Of a stretch of 64,000 nt of DNA, positions 10,217 through 18,746 are shown piece after piece (the stretch's first letter is position 1; the number at the start of each line of letters is the position of its first letter). Origin of the DNA: Symbiodinium natans. Its lineage: Eukaryota; Sar; Dinophyceae; Suessiales; Symbiodiniaceae. The stretch is from assembly GCA_905221605.1 (NCBI GenBank), contig CAJNDS010002412.1, forward strand, positions 472,886 to 536,885, written 5' to 3'. The notes under the pieces are model-generated. The model was not told where the DNA came from, did not search any database, and saw nothing but the letters and a program-made list of their open reading frames with translations. Position numbers and translations under genes: made by a program.

Positions 10217-10284
10217 AGAGCCTCCACCTGCGTCTGAAGATCCCGAACCTCGCGCATCTGGTTCTGGGCTCTTCTCAGGGCGTT
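10217..10284 (-). CDS. Candidate coiled-coil exon with GTAAGT donor
   Basis: The minus frame reads ALRRAQNQMREVRDLQTQVE then AL and runs into GTAAGT. Heptad-like spacing of L/M/V with charged residues suggests a coiled coil. CCCTAAA repeats flank it on the 5' side. Confidence 0.5.
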
Positions 10285-10647
10285 AGGAAACCCTATTCCC
10301 TAAACCCTAAACCCTAAACCCTAAACCCTAAACCGCAAACCCTTTTGGGAGTTCAGGGTTTAGGGAGTTCAGGGTTGGGAGAATACTCTATTCCGCGGGC
10401 GTGCCAAAGGACCATGCCGGTTTCGGTGTTCGGGGTTTTACCGTTCAGAGGGTGGGGATGTAGGGTTTAGGGTTGAGGGTTGAGGGTGGAGGGTTTAGGG
10501 GTTTAGGTCAGGGGTTTAGGGCTGCGGGTTTGGGGTTTAGGGGTTTAGGGCAAGGATATGTGAGCCCAGAGCATACTCCCTGTGTTCTGGCTTAAGGGGG
10601 AGTAGAGGTCCCATCATGATCCCATAGATTCCCCAAGCGGCTTCCAG
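10285..10647. repeat. Telomeric tract variants, no gene
   Basis: CCCTAAA units at 10,295-10,335 and G-rich variants at 10,460-10,550. Intervening unique sequence carries nothing recognisable. Confidence 0.7.
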
Positions 10648-10764
10648 GGTTTAGGGTTTAGGGCTTAGGTGGAAGGGTTTAGGGTTTAGGGTTTAGGGTT
10701 TAGGGTTTAGGGTTTAGGGTTTAGGGTTTAGGGTTTAGGGTTTAGGGTTTAGGGCTTAGGTGGA
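10648..10764 (+). repeat. TTTAGGG tract flanked by a 17-bp duplication
   Basis: A run of TTTAGGG units lies between two copies of TTTAGGGCTTAGGTGGA (10,657-10,673 and 10,748-10,764). Part of the duplicated word is itself telomeric, so this case is weaker than the others. Confidence 0.75.
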
Positions 10765-10921
10765 GAGCGGGCCGGCTTGTATGCAGTCTACTCAGCGCTT
10801 CGTATGGACATCCCGTCCCACACACACTGTCAGGGCTCAGGGTTTAGTGGTGCTCAGTAGGACCAACTATGGAATCCAGGAGCCTACGGGCTTGCGTAAC
10901 TTGAAGAACGTTGTAGGGTAC

Positions 10922-11034
10922 CTTCCTGGTATGGGCTAGTAGGTTCAGCACACTGGGCCGCCTTGGCCATGACGCTGCGCGCAACGGCCAGAACATCTCC
11001 TGCCCAGTACACAAGGAGCCTAGACTTCGTGAGG
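10922..11034 (-). CDS. Candidate exon, unknown protein
   Basis: The minus frame reads SRLLVYWAGDVLAVARSVMA then KAAQCAEPTSPYQE, with an AAG acceptor on the 5' side and an AAG|GTACCC junction at the 3' side. Lies downstream of the glycoside hydrolase gene on the same strand; it may be a separate gene. Confidence 0.4.
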
Positions 11035-11424
11035 CTTTGAGGGTTCAGGGCGTTTAGGGTTTAGGGTGTAGGGTTGGCATGGGAGACATTAAAGCACATA
11101 AGGGTCCTGTCGTGAAATATGGGTACATTCTTCAAACAAAGGATTGCTGGACTCTCGTTGTAGCCTCCTGTCACGAGGTCTCCTGAGTTCAGGGTACTTC
11201 TAAAGCAACTGTAGTTCTAAGCTTCTAGCAATTGGCAACGATGCATGAAACTTATACTGGATGCATGTGCAGGTGTAAGTCTCCTGAACCTCTAACAAGA
11301 ACACCCCCAACCCCACGCCCCCAAGTCGGGATTTTGGAGCTTGATATGCGGGACTGCTGTGACGCCAGCCTGAAGCGGAGCAGCGTGAAACGACCTCGAC
11401 GACCTGAGAACCTTTAAACAGCTC
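11035..11424. other. Apparent intergenic segment
   Basis: Contains a short TTTAGGG run at 11,050-11,072 and otherwise unique sequence 3' of the hydrolase stop codon. No polyadenylation signal or gene was recognised. Confidence 0.4.
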
Positions 11425-14400
11425 TCATACGAAGATGGCCGATGAAGCGGCACGGGATGCCACCACCACTGCAAAGGCTTCTAAGCTGAGTGGCTTGCTG
11501 GCATCCTGAGACGAGCTCCGGATGCCCTGGGAACTTGCCACCTGCACAGACTTGGGATCAACGATTTTCAAGGTCACGCCGCCGGCCCCGAAGCCGCTCA
11601 ACTGCACCGGCTGAATGGCGTTCAGGTGATTTACGATCAGAAGCTTCTGAGACCCGTCCTTTGTGAGGGCACCCAGGCAACTCAGCTCGGGAGTTTTCTC
11701 CGGCTGGCCTTGATGGCACCGCGTGGCAACCAAGGAATCACCGGGCGCAAACTCTTCAATCAGGAGCTTCAGCACCCAGTACCTATACTCCCCTTATTAG
11801 AACCTTAATATTTTTTTTTTAATATCCTCTTGGGTTTTATATGAACAAAAATAGAAAATACTTCCCAAGCAGGATATAGGTACCGCGCGTTGCCCAGGCC
11901 CGTTCTCCAGTCCAGCAAGCTGACGCTGGGAAACTGCGGGAGCGGGATCCCCCACTCGGGGATCTTTGGGCTGCCAGCCAACTGAGATTGGCCCAGGACC
12001 TCAACGCCCAGAGGCGCCAGGCTTGCAAAGACATATGCGTACAGGGCCCCAGCCGCATTCCTTGGTGACGAGATGAGCCCCTTTAGGGGTTCGTGGCGCA
12101 CATACCTGAATGAGAACCCTAAACCCTAAACCCTGAACCCTGAACCGTAAACCTTAAACCCTAAAGTAGTAAGGGCATATGACTCCAATTTGGCACCCCC
12201 AAGGCTCCAGTAGATGTCAGGAAGGTCCGCATCGATCCCGCGATTCGGGTTGTTGTCATCTGGCATGATGACGCCTAGCTCATCCAGATCAAGCTTGACC
12301 TTCGGGGGCTTTCCGAAATTAGGGCTTAGGGCTTAGGGCTTAGGGCTTAGGGCTTAGGGCTTAGGGTTTTGGGTTTAGGGTTGAGGGTTTAGGGTTTAGG
12401 GATTAGGGTTTAGGGTTTAGGGTTTCCGAAATTTGGGGGTACCTTGCTGGGGGGTCCTTTTTATCAAGGGAAGCCTACTTTTTGGGGATCTATAGTGGGG
12501 TCCCCTATTTTCGTAAACCCCCACTTTGGGAAACGAGGAGGCATCGCGCGTTGCCATCACCGTCTCCTTGAAGGACTTCATCCATGCAGCGAAGTTGCCG
12601 AAGAAGCCGGCAGAGTAGGTAGAGGGATCTGTGCGATTCGAGCAGGACGCATAGTGGTGCACGGAGATGTAATCGATTGGAGGAGCAGGCAAGCTATGAT
12701 TGCTGCGATTCAGAAAGGGCGGAACCCAATCTGGGGAGACACCACCAAGTCCCATAAAGGCTGGTGCATGGTCGGGGCCACCAACGGCCTTAATCATTTC
12801 AGGAACAATCCTTGGTAGCTCAGTCCCCTAAACCCTAAACCCTAAACCCTAAACCCTAAACCCTAATAAACCCTAAACCCTAAACCCTAAACCCTAAACC
12901 CTAAACCCTAAACCCTAAACCTACACCCTAAACCCTAAACCCTAAACCCTATTCAAGTAGGGGTGCCCTTGTTGGGGGGTTGGTGGCTTCTGTTCAGGGA
13001 GCCTAGAACCACAACAGAAAGGAGCAAAAGGGCAGCACAGGGCTAGCAAGGAACACATCATAGTCGTGAGTATACTGCTCGGCATTGTAGGCGTGCTCGC
13101 CCTCGTTGAACAACTCCCAGACGTGTCCATTCTGGCGGTTGAAGCGGGTGTAAGCTGGCCCCCCCGTGTGCTTGACGCCGTTCTCGTCTACAAACTCGCC
13201 CTTCACGAGATAAGACAACAGCCGTGCAAAGTACGAGGCCATGGTTTTGCCGCTCGGATCCAGGAGGTTCTTACGATTGCCGCGAACATACCCGCGGAAC
13301 GACTCGTCCGGATTGGATGGGTACGAGCAGTTCTGGGTTCTGTTCTGAGCATCCCCGAAAAGCCAGCAAGGTTGGGTTGCAAAGTTGAGAACGACGGTGT
13401 GGTTCTGCCCATACACAGCGTCCATGAAGTCCTCCAGCTGCGGTAGGATGCTTGTAAAATTCCAGGAAGTCCTCCAGCTGGGGTTTAGGGTTTAGGGTTT
13501 AGGGTTTAGGGTTTAGGGTTTAGGGTTTAGGGTTTAGGGTTTAGGGTTTAGGGTTTAGGGTTTAGGGTTTAGGGTTTAGTAGGTTTAGGGTTTAGGGTTT
13601 AGGGTTTAGGGTTTAGGGTTTAGGGTTTAGGGTTTAGGGTTTAGGGTTTAGGGTTTAGGGTTTAGGGTTTAGGGTTTAGGGTTTAGGGTTTAGGGTTTAG
13701 GGTTTAGGGTTTAGGGTTTAGTAGCGTTTTTTAGGGCTTTTTAGGGCTTTTTAGGGCTTTTAGGGCTTTTTGGGTTTAGGGTTGCAAAAACCCCAGGAAG
13801 TCTTGGTGGGCGTGGGGGCATCCAGCTCGGCAACGCTCTTCTTGGGATAGGGATACCAGGGCACCTTAGTCGCTGAGTTCATAGGCCCCCCCAAAAAAAG
13901 TGTACACTTTCAGTTCCACCAGGGATAATAGTAGCCCTAAACCCTAAACCCTAAACCCTAAACCCTCAACCCTAAACCCTAAACCCTAAACCCTAAAAAG
14001 GAGTACTCACTCAGCTACTGAGGGCACAAAGCGTACCAAGTCGGCCTGCAAAGCCTTCAAGGAGCCCCAGGCAGCGTCGTGAATGGGATTCGGGAAAGAA
14101 GTTCCTATGCTGAACACGCTTAATAGGGTTTAGGGTTTAGGGTTTAGGGTTTAGGGTTTAGGGTTTAGGGTTTAGGGTCTAGGGTCTAGGGTCTAGGGTC
14201 TAGGGTCTAGGGTTTAGGGTTTAGGGTTTGGGGCTTAGGGCTTAGTTCTATACTTGGGACCCTAGCAAAAATTATACTCGTAGCCGTTTCTTCGGAATTA
14301 AAACGCCCAAAAACTCAAAAAGGAGCATATTTCCGGGAATTCCCTAAGGTTCTTAGGAATTAAAAATGCCCAAAAACTCAAAAAGAAAACACATTTCCAG

Positions 14401-14848
14401 GAATTCCCTAAGGCTCCATTGGGCGCCACCAGGGTGCGGTCCAGGATGGGGTTGGAGACCACCTTCAGGGCTCCGAGATTCACTTGGGGGGGGGGGGGGG
14501 TTACGATATGACAAGGGGGGATGTCCTACCTTTAGGGTTTAGGGTTTAGGGTTTAGGGTTTAGGGTTTAGGGTTTAGGGTTTAGGGTTTAGGGTTTAGGG
14601 TTTAGGGTTTAGGGTTTAGGGTTGAGGGTTGAGGGTTTAGGGTTTAGGGTTTAGGGTTTAGGGTTTGGGGTTTGGGGTTTAAATTTAGGGTTTAGGGCCC
14701 CGACCTGCAGCGTAGTCAGCGTGCGCGAGGTCCGGATCACCTCCGAGAAGTTCACGGAGACGTCCGCGGCCGCGGCCGCGGCCGCGGGCGCGGTGGAGGC
14801 ACTGGAGGCCAGGAGAAGGCAAGGAACCCAGGCCCTGAGGTGCCCCAT
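11425..14848 (-). CDS. Secreted clan GH-A-type glycoside hydrolase, nine exons with telomeric-repeat introns
   Basis: Exons by reading: 14,848-14,705; 14,462-14,438; 14,104-14,028; 13,864-13,803; 13,471-13,055; 12,810-12,525; 12,299-12,208; 12,060-11,884; 11,782-11,425 (TGA). They join in frame to about 545 aa. The start is the ATG before GHLRAWVPCLLLASSAS, a signal-peptide-like N terminus followed by an Ala-rich stretch, so secretion or a lumenal site is likely. The protein resembles GH39-like enzymes: a VPWYPYPK block, then W-E-L-F-N-E-G-E-H with Asn225-Glu226 as likely acid/base, then DYISVHHYA, then LDLDELGV with Glu344 as likely nucleophile, then a YWNAAGALYAYVF helix and a beta-rich C terminus. 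Substrate not predictable. Exon 2's 3' end is the least certain: a GC donor at 14,437 gives the best continuity. Confidence 0.85.
11783..11883 (-). mobile_element. Intron 8, 101-nt introner (copy A)
   Basis: GCG|GTACCTATA ... TATAG|GTACTGG, GT-AG. The ends form a perfect GTACCTATA/TATAGGTAC inverted repeat that includes the duplicated GTAC at the exon junction. The interior is AT-rich and shares several ordered blocks with 2,694-2,787. This is the only intron of the gene without telomeric repeat. Terminal inverted repeats plus target duplication fit a transposon-derived introner. Confidence 0.8.
12061..12207 (-). other. Intron 7, GA-AG
   Basis: TACTG|GAGCC to CCAAG|GAATG restores DIYWNAAGALY. 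Contains a short CCCTAAA tract with variants (plus strand, 12,116-12,166). Confidence 0.75.
12300..12524 (-). mobile_element. Intron 6, an M2-type element invaded by a telomeric tract
   Basis: The intron starts exactly at the M2-like sequence (AAA|GTGGGGGTTTACG then AAAATAGGGG) and ends CCCGAAG|GTCAAG. On the plus strand TTTCCGAAATT occurs on both sides of the GGGCTTA/TTTAGGG tract (12,310-12,320 and 12,423-12,433), as though the tract was inserted into the element end with duplication. Splicing gives SSFPKVKLDLDELGV. Confidence 0.75.
12811..13054 (-). other. Intron 5, GT-AG, with CCCTAAA tract
   Basis: GAT GT|GTTCC to ACCAAG|GATTG joins DYDV to IVPEMIKAVGG. CCCTAAA units (plus strand, about 12,829-12,951) make up about half of it. 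Confidence 0.8.
13472..13802 (-). other. Intron 4, GA-AG, built mainly of TTTAGGG
   Basis: GACTTCCTGG occurs at both boundaries. With the acceptor CTGGAG|GACTTCC the donor dinucleotide is GA. About 240 bp of nearly perfect TTTAGGG (plus strand, 13,481-13,722) fills most of it. Splicing restores TSWNFTSILPQLEDF across the junction. Confidence 0.8.
13865..14027 (-). other. Intron 3, GT-AG, with a 7-bp boundary duplication
   Basis: The intron begins with GTGCCCT and the exon after CTAAG also begins with GTGCCCT. A perfect 7-bp direct repeat therefore spans the insertion point, as expected for an introner target duplication. The interior holds CCCTAAA units (plus strand, 13,934-13,997). Confidence 0.8.
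14105..14437 (-). other. Intron 2 with a tandem 65-bp duplication
   Basis: The acceptor is ATAG|GAACT. The best donor is GC at 14,437. A unit of about 65 bp (GCCCAAAAACTCAAAAAG ... GGAATTCCCTAAGG) is tandemly duplicated at about 14,305-14,413, followed by TTTAGGG and GGGTCTA variant repeats at 14,123-14,240. Confidence 0.6.
14463..14704 (-). other. Intron 1 of the glycoside hydrolase gene
   Basis: CAG|GTCGGG to CTGAAG|GTGGTC, GT-AG. Holds a long TTTAGGG tract (plus-strand orientation, about 14,532-14,685) and a G run near 14,487-14,500. Confidence 0.8.
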
Positions 14849-15326
14849 AAGGCCAGCGTGGGAGCGCACTCGGGGAAGACTTTGGGTTTAAAGCAGATGG
14901 GGCGAGGCCTGGAGCAGAGACGCTTTTGGAGCCGAAAAAGGGGGCAAGAAAGCCATGCCCAAAAGAGGGCGCAAGCCTCTGAAACACACATCGACTTCCG
15001 GGTTTGGGGGGCTTTGGGGTCGGGGATTGGGCTGTTCCCCTCTCATACTAAGAGTCCTTAATCGGGATTTTTGTACGTCCTATTGCAAAGGCCTGTTAAG
15101 GACGGTGAGTTTCAGGGGGAACATCTCAAGTCAGGAAGCTCTAGCTTCAGGGCCAGCTTCCTCGGCGAAACTGGGGCTCTAGGTAGGACCTCCGTTGTTT
15201 TTCGCTCTCGTAGTTGCCGTTTAAAGGAGACTCGCAGAAGAAACCCTGAACAAACCCAAAAGCCTAAACCCTATGCTAAACCCAAAACCCTAGCCCTAAA
15301 ACCCTAAACCCTATACCGAACTTTGA
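14849..15326. other. Upstream flank of the hydrolase gene
   Basis: Unique sequence with short open frames on both strands and no convincing exon. About 15,050-15,105 has CAGTCCTTAA-like words recalling element M4 at 29,056. Confidence 0.4.
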
Positions 15327-15420
15327 GCTTGGAGGTTCATGCGTACTTAAAACCATATTTATAAATCTACTGATGAACTACTTAGGGGACTTAGGGGGCT
15401 TATAAGTATGACCTCCAAGC
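15327..15420. mobile_element. Short inverted-repeat element, family M1
   Basis: GCTTGGAGGTTCATGCGTAC at the left is matched in inverse by AAGTATGACCTCCAAGC at the right. The interior word CTACTTAGGGGACTTAGGGG recurs in the copy at 17,214 and, reversed, at 56,604. Confidence 0.7.
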
Positions 15421-15620
15421 AGCGCCCAGACTAGGACACCGACGTATCGAGTTTAGGGCTGCGGGGTCCGAGGTTAAAGGTGGCATCGAGAAAACCGGTT
15501 TAGGGTTTAGGGTTTAGGGTTTAGGGTTTAGGGTTTAGGGTTTAGGGTTTAGGATTTAGGGTTTAGGGTTTAGGGTTTAGGTTTGGAGTTTAGGATTTAG
15601 GGTTTGGGATTTAGGGCTTG
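15421..15620 (+). repeat. TTTAGGG tract
   Basis: Canonical units at about 15,497-15,590 with ATTTAGGG/GTTTGGG variants to 15,620. Confidence 0.85.
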
Positions 15621-15625
15621 GGGTG

Positions 15626-15785
15626 TTGGGCTTGGGATCCACAGCCAGCCGAAAGCTTCTCCGCCAAAATAAAGAACAATCGGGCTCCGCGGACTATAAT
15701 TGAGCCTGAGACACGACCCACAAAGTCCCAGACCCCAGGCAACATCCCTAAGCCACCTAGGCCATGAAAAACATAGACCCCGGAA
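15626..15785 (+). CDS. Weak candidate exon
   Basis: The plus frame reads PAESFSAKIKNNRAPRTII then EPETRPTKSQTPGNIPK, flanked by tracts on both sides. The opposite strand is also open. No splice sites assigned. Confidence 0.25.
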
Positions 15786-15814
15786 GCTGTTGAAAACCCT
15801 GAACCCTCAAACAA

Positions 15815-15965
15815 CCCTAAACCCTAAACCCTAAACCCTACACCCTAACCCTAAACCCCAGACTTTAAACCCTGAACCGTAAACCCTAAACCCTAAACCC
15901 TAAACTCTAAACCCTAAACCCTAAACCCCAAACCCTAAACCCTAAGCCCTAAAACCCTAAACCCG
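15815..15965 (-). repeat. CCCTAAA tract
   Basis: About twenty C-rich units with TACACCC, AACTCTA and CCCCAAA variants. Confidence 0.85.
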
Positions 15966-16045
15966 AATCCGCGCGCCACTCCTGTGCCCTCGGCGTCGCC
16001 GGCGCCCGCCGCCGCACGCCCGGATCCCCGCGCCGCCCAGGCAGC

Positions 16046-16354
16046 AGCCAAGAGAAGAACCAGAGCCCTAGGAGAGGTCTTTATCGAAATGGGTTTAGGG
16101 TTTAGGGTTTAGGGTTTAGGGTTTAGGGTTTAGGGTTTAGGGTTTAGGGTTTTAGGGGTTTAGGGGTTTAGGGGTTTAGGGGTTTAGGGGTTTAGGGGTT
16201 TAGGGGTTTAGGGGTTTAGGGGTTTAGGGGTTTGGGGTTTTGGGGTTTAGGGGTTTGGGGTTTGGGGTTTGGGGTTTGGGAAATTAGCCAAAAAGGGACC
16301 CTAATTGCGGAAACTAGAGGGTTTAGGGCTAGCCAAGAGAAGAACCAGAGCCCT
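16046..16354 (+). repeat. Telomeric tract flanked by an exact 24-bp duplication
   Basis: The 24-mer beginning AGCCAAGAGAAGAACC occurs at 16,046-16,069 and again at 16,331-16,354. Between them lie TTTAGGG units (16,090-16,150), eleven or so 8-mer TTTAGGGG units (16,150-16,235), GGGTTTG variants and a fragment GCCAAAAAGGGACCCTAATT that resembles element ends elsewhere. Confidence 0.85.
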
Positions 16355-17213
16355 GGTTTAGGGGTTTAGGGTTTGGGGTTTCGGGTTTAGGGGTTTAGGA
16401 TCTTAGGGCTTTAGGGTTTCGGGGTTAGGGTTTAGGGTTTAGGGGTTTTAGGGTTTTAGGGTTTGAGGTTTGAGGGTTTAGGGTTTTAGAGTCTTAGGGT
16501 CTTAGGGCTTTAGGGTTTGAGGGTTTCAAGGTTTCAGGGTTCTGGGGTTTTGGGGTTTTGGGGTTTTTGAGCCCCTAAGCCTTAAACCCCCGAAGCCCTT
16601 AACCTTCACGAGGTTTAGGGGTGGTAGAGTTTGTAGGCTCTAGCCTTTTTGGGGTGTAAGTTTCAAAGTACTGGAAATTTAGGGAGGGTTCAAAGATTGA
16701 CCCTGAGGCCCGATACCCTACATGCTAAACCCTGAGCACTAAACCCTAGGGGCTTCGGCCTTCAGGTCGGCTCTATCAATGGGTCAGAGGTAGGGTTTAG
16801 GGTTTAGGGTCTAGGGTCTAGGGTCTAGGGTCTAGGGTCTAGGGTCTAGGGTCTAGGGTTTAGGGTCTAGGGTCTAGGGTCTAGGGTTTAGGGTTTAGGG
16901 TTTAGGGTTTAGGGTTTGGCACATTAAGGGTTTTAGGGTTTAAGGTTGCTAACTGCTCTAAACACTGCAAGGGGTTAAAGTTTAAGGGCTTCACAGGCTC
17001 TGCATCTAAGGCGCTAAAGGGCAGGGCTTCATAAGCTTAGAAGTTCAAGTCAAGTGAACCCCTAGAAGGGGCCCTTAATCTTCTTCCTCTTTTTGTACCT
17101 TACATAGTCCCTAAATACCTAGAAGTAGCCCCCACCTATACCCCTAACCTTGCTTAAAGGCCGCTTGGGATCGGTGGGCTTTGGACTGTGGCCTCATGGC
17201 GCTTCTAACGGGA
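16355..17213. repeat. Degenerate telomeric sequence and GGGTCTA array
   Basis: 8- and 9-mer variants to about 16,580, unique sequence, a GGGTCTA variant array at about 16,808-16,885 closing into TTTAGGG, then unique sequence to 17,213 with no supported gene. Confidence 0.7.
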
Positions 17214-17338
17214 TACTTGGAGGTTCATGGGTACTTTTAACCACAATTATAAATCTAATTATAACCTACTTAGGGGACTCAGGGGGCGTATAAGTACAGC
17301 TATAATTGGGGTGATAAGTACCCTGAACCTTCAAGTAG
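17214..17338. mobile_element. Short inverted-repeat element, family M1
   Basis: TACTTGGAGGTTCATGGGTA at the left is answered by AAGTACCCTGAACCTTCAAGTA at the right in inverse orientation (imperfect). The interior contains CTACTTAGGGGACTCAGGGG and TATAATTGGGGTGATAAGTA. Confidence 0.7.
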
Positions 17339-17623
17339 GGCAGCTGAGCGGCCCTATCCGCGCACAACGGGCAGCTGATGGCCGCATGGCGACTCTCTCG
17401 CGGTTGTGAGGGCGCGCGCGGAGGGTCTTCCAAAGCAAACCGGAGCTTAGCACGACTCCCTGGAGTATCCTGCCCCAAACCATCAGGCTCGCGCCTTGGG
17501 GAGTTATGGTGCCTAGAGAGGTTTGTGGGCAGCAGTTCTGCGGGGAGGCGGCCTGCGAATTCCTGACAATGATACTTTTTCAAGGCCTGCCAAGTGCAGG
17601 CGCTCTCTGGCAACGTCTCTTAC

Positions 17624-17685
17624 CTCGAACCAAAACTGCGGCACTGGCACACTTGACCCGTAGGGCCCAAACATCAGTCCTATCC
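17624..17685 (-). CDS. Candidate short exon with GTAAGA donor
   Basis: The minus frame reads WALRVKCASAAVLVR and meets GAG|GTAAGAG. The neighbouring 17,340-17,613 region has several open frames but no clear choice. Function unknown. Confidence 0.35.
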
Positions 17686-17689
17686 TGCT

Positions 17690-18643
17690 TCATTTTTGGG
17701 ATTATATTTAAAATGACCATTTTGTTACTCCTTGTTGGGAATTCAATATGACAAGAATGTAAAATCACAACCAACCTTTCATGTCTCATGTTCCGGCAAG
17801 GGCTTGAGGTTCATCAGGTCTGGGGGGGCCATCTCGTGTCAGCGCCGGTCATCCCCAAGACCTAACCACCAAGCCCGTTCGGGGTTGATCTGGGGTGCTA
17901 AAATGCCCATGGCTGCAAAACGGCCAAAACGGCTGGCACTAGAGAGGAAACCCTAAACCCTAAACCCTAAACCTAGACCGTGATGTGCTTGTTTAGGGGG
18001 GCCCCTGAACTATGACTATGAGACCGCAAAGGCCCTGCACTTCTTTTCTGCACGGCTGCGCAACGCGAGTGTTACAAGGGTTTAGGGTTTTAGCGTTTAG
18101 GGTTAAGGGTTCAGGGTTGAGGGTTGAGGGTTTAGGGTTTAGGGTTTAGGGTTTAGAGTTTAGGGTTTAGGGTTTAGGGTTTAGGGTTTAGGGTTTAGGG
18201 TTTAGGGTTTAGGGTTTAGGGTTTAGGGCTTAGGGCTTAGGGCTTAGGGCTTAGGGGTGGGTGGCCTCAGGCCATGTCTCCCACAAGCCCTAAACCCTGA
18301 ACCCTAAACCCTAAACCCCAAACCCTAAACCCAAACCCTACTTGGGGACCCAATTCCTCAGTTGTCGTAGGGGCAGGCCCCATGGCTTGGAATTGTGGCC
18401 CAAGGGTTCTGTGTCCTTGGCATGACGAGACCCAGGGCCTGGGGGGGTTTAGGGTTTAGGGTTTAGGGCTTAGGGTTTAGGGTTGGGTTTAATTAAGGTT
18501 TAGGGTTAAGGGTTTAGTGTCTAGGGTCTAGGGATAGGGTTTAGGGTTTCGGGTTTAGGGGGGTTTTCGTTTTCCGGTTTTAGGGTTCTGGGGTTTAAGG
18601 TTTATGTAGGGTTTAGGGTTTCGGGTTTCTATTTGGGGTTGTA
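17690..18643. repeat. Unique sequence, then telomeric tracts in both orientations
   Basis: No supported gene at 17,690-17,945. CCCTAAA units at 17,948-17,972, TTTAGGG with GGGCTTA variants at 18,118-18,255, CCCTAAA at 18,288-18,340, and degenerate G-rich variants at 18,447-18,640. Confidence 0.7.
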
Positions 18644-18746
18644 GTTACATGGTCCCTGAATATGGGCCCTTAAACCGGGACGCCTTGTATACCCTATATA
18701 AAACTTCAGAACCCTTTAAAGAAGGTAAGGGACCGTATCATGTAAC
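18644..18746. mobile_element. Short inverted-repeat element, family M3
   Basis: GTTACATGGTCCCT at the left end is matched by AGGGACCGTATCATGTAAC at the right end. The interior GGTCCCTGAATATGGGCCC word recurs with one gap at about 42,720, and ACTTCAGAACCCTTTAAAGA recurs at about 9,047. Confidence 0.7.
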
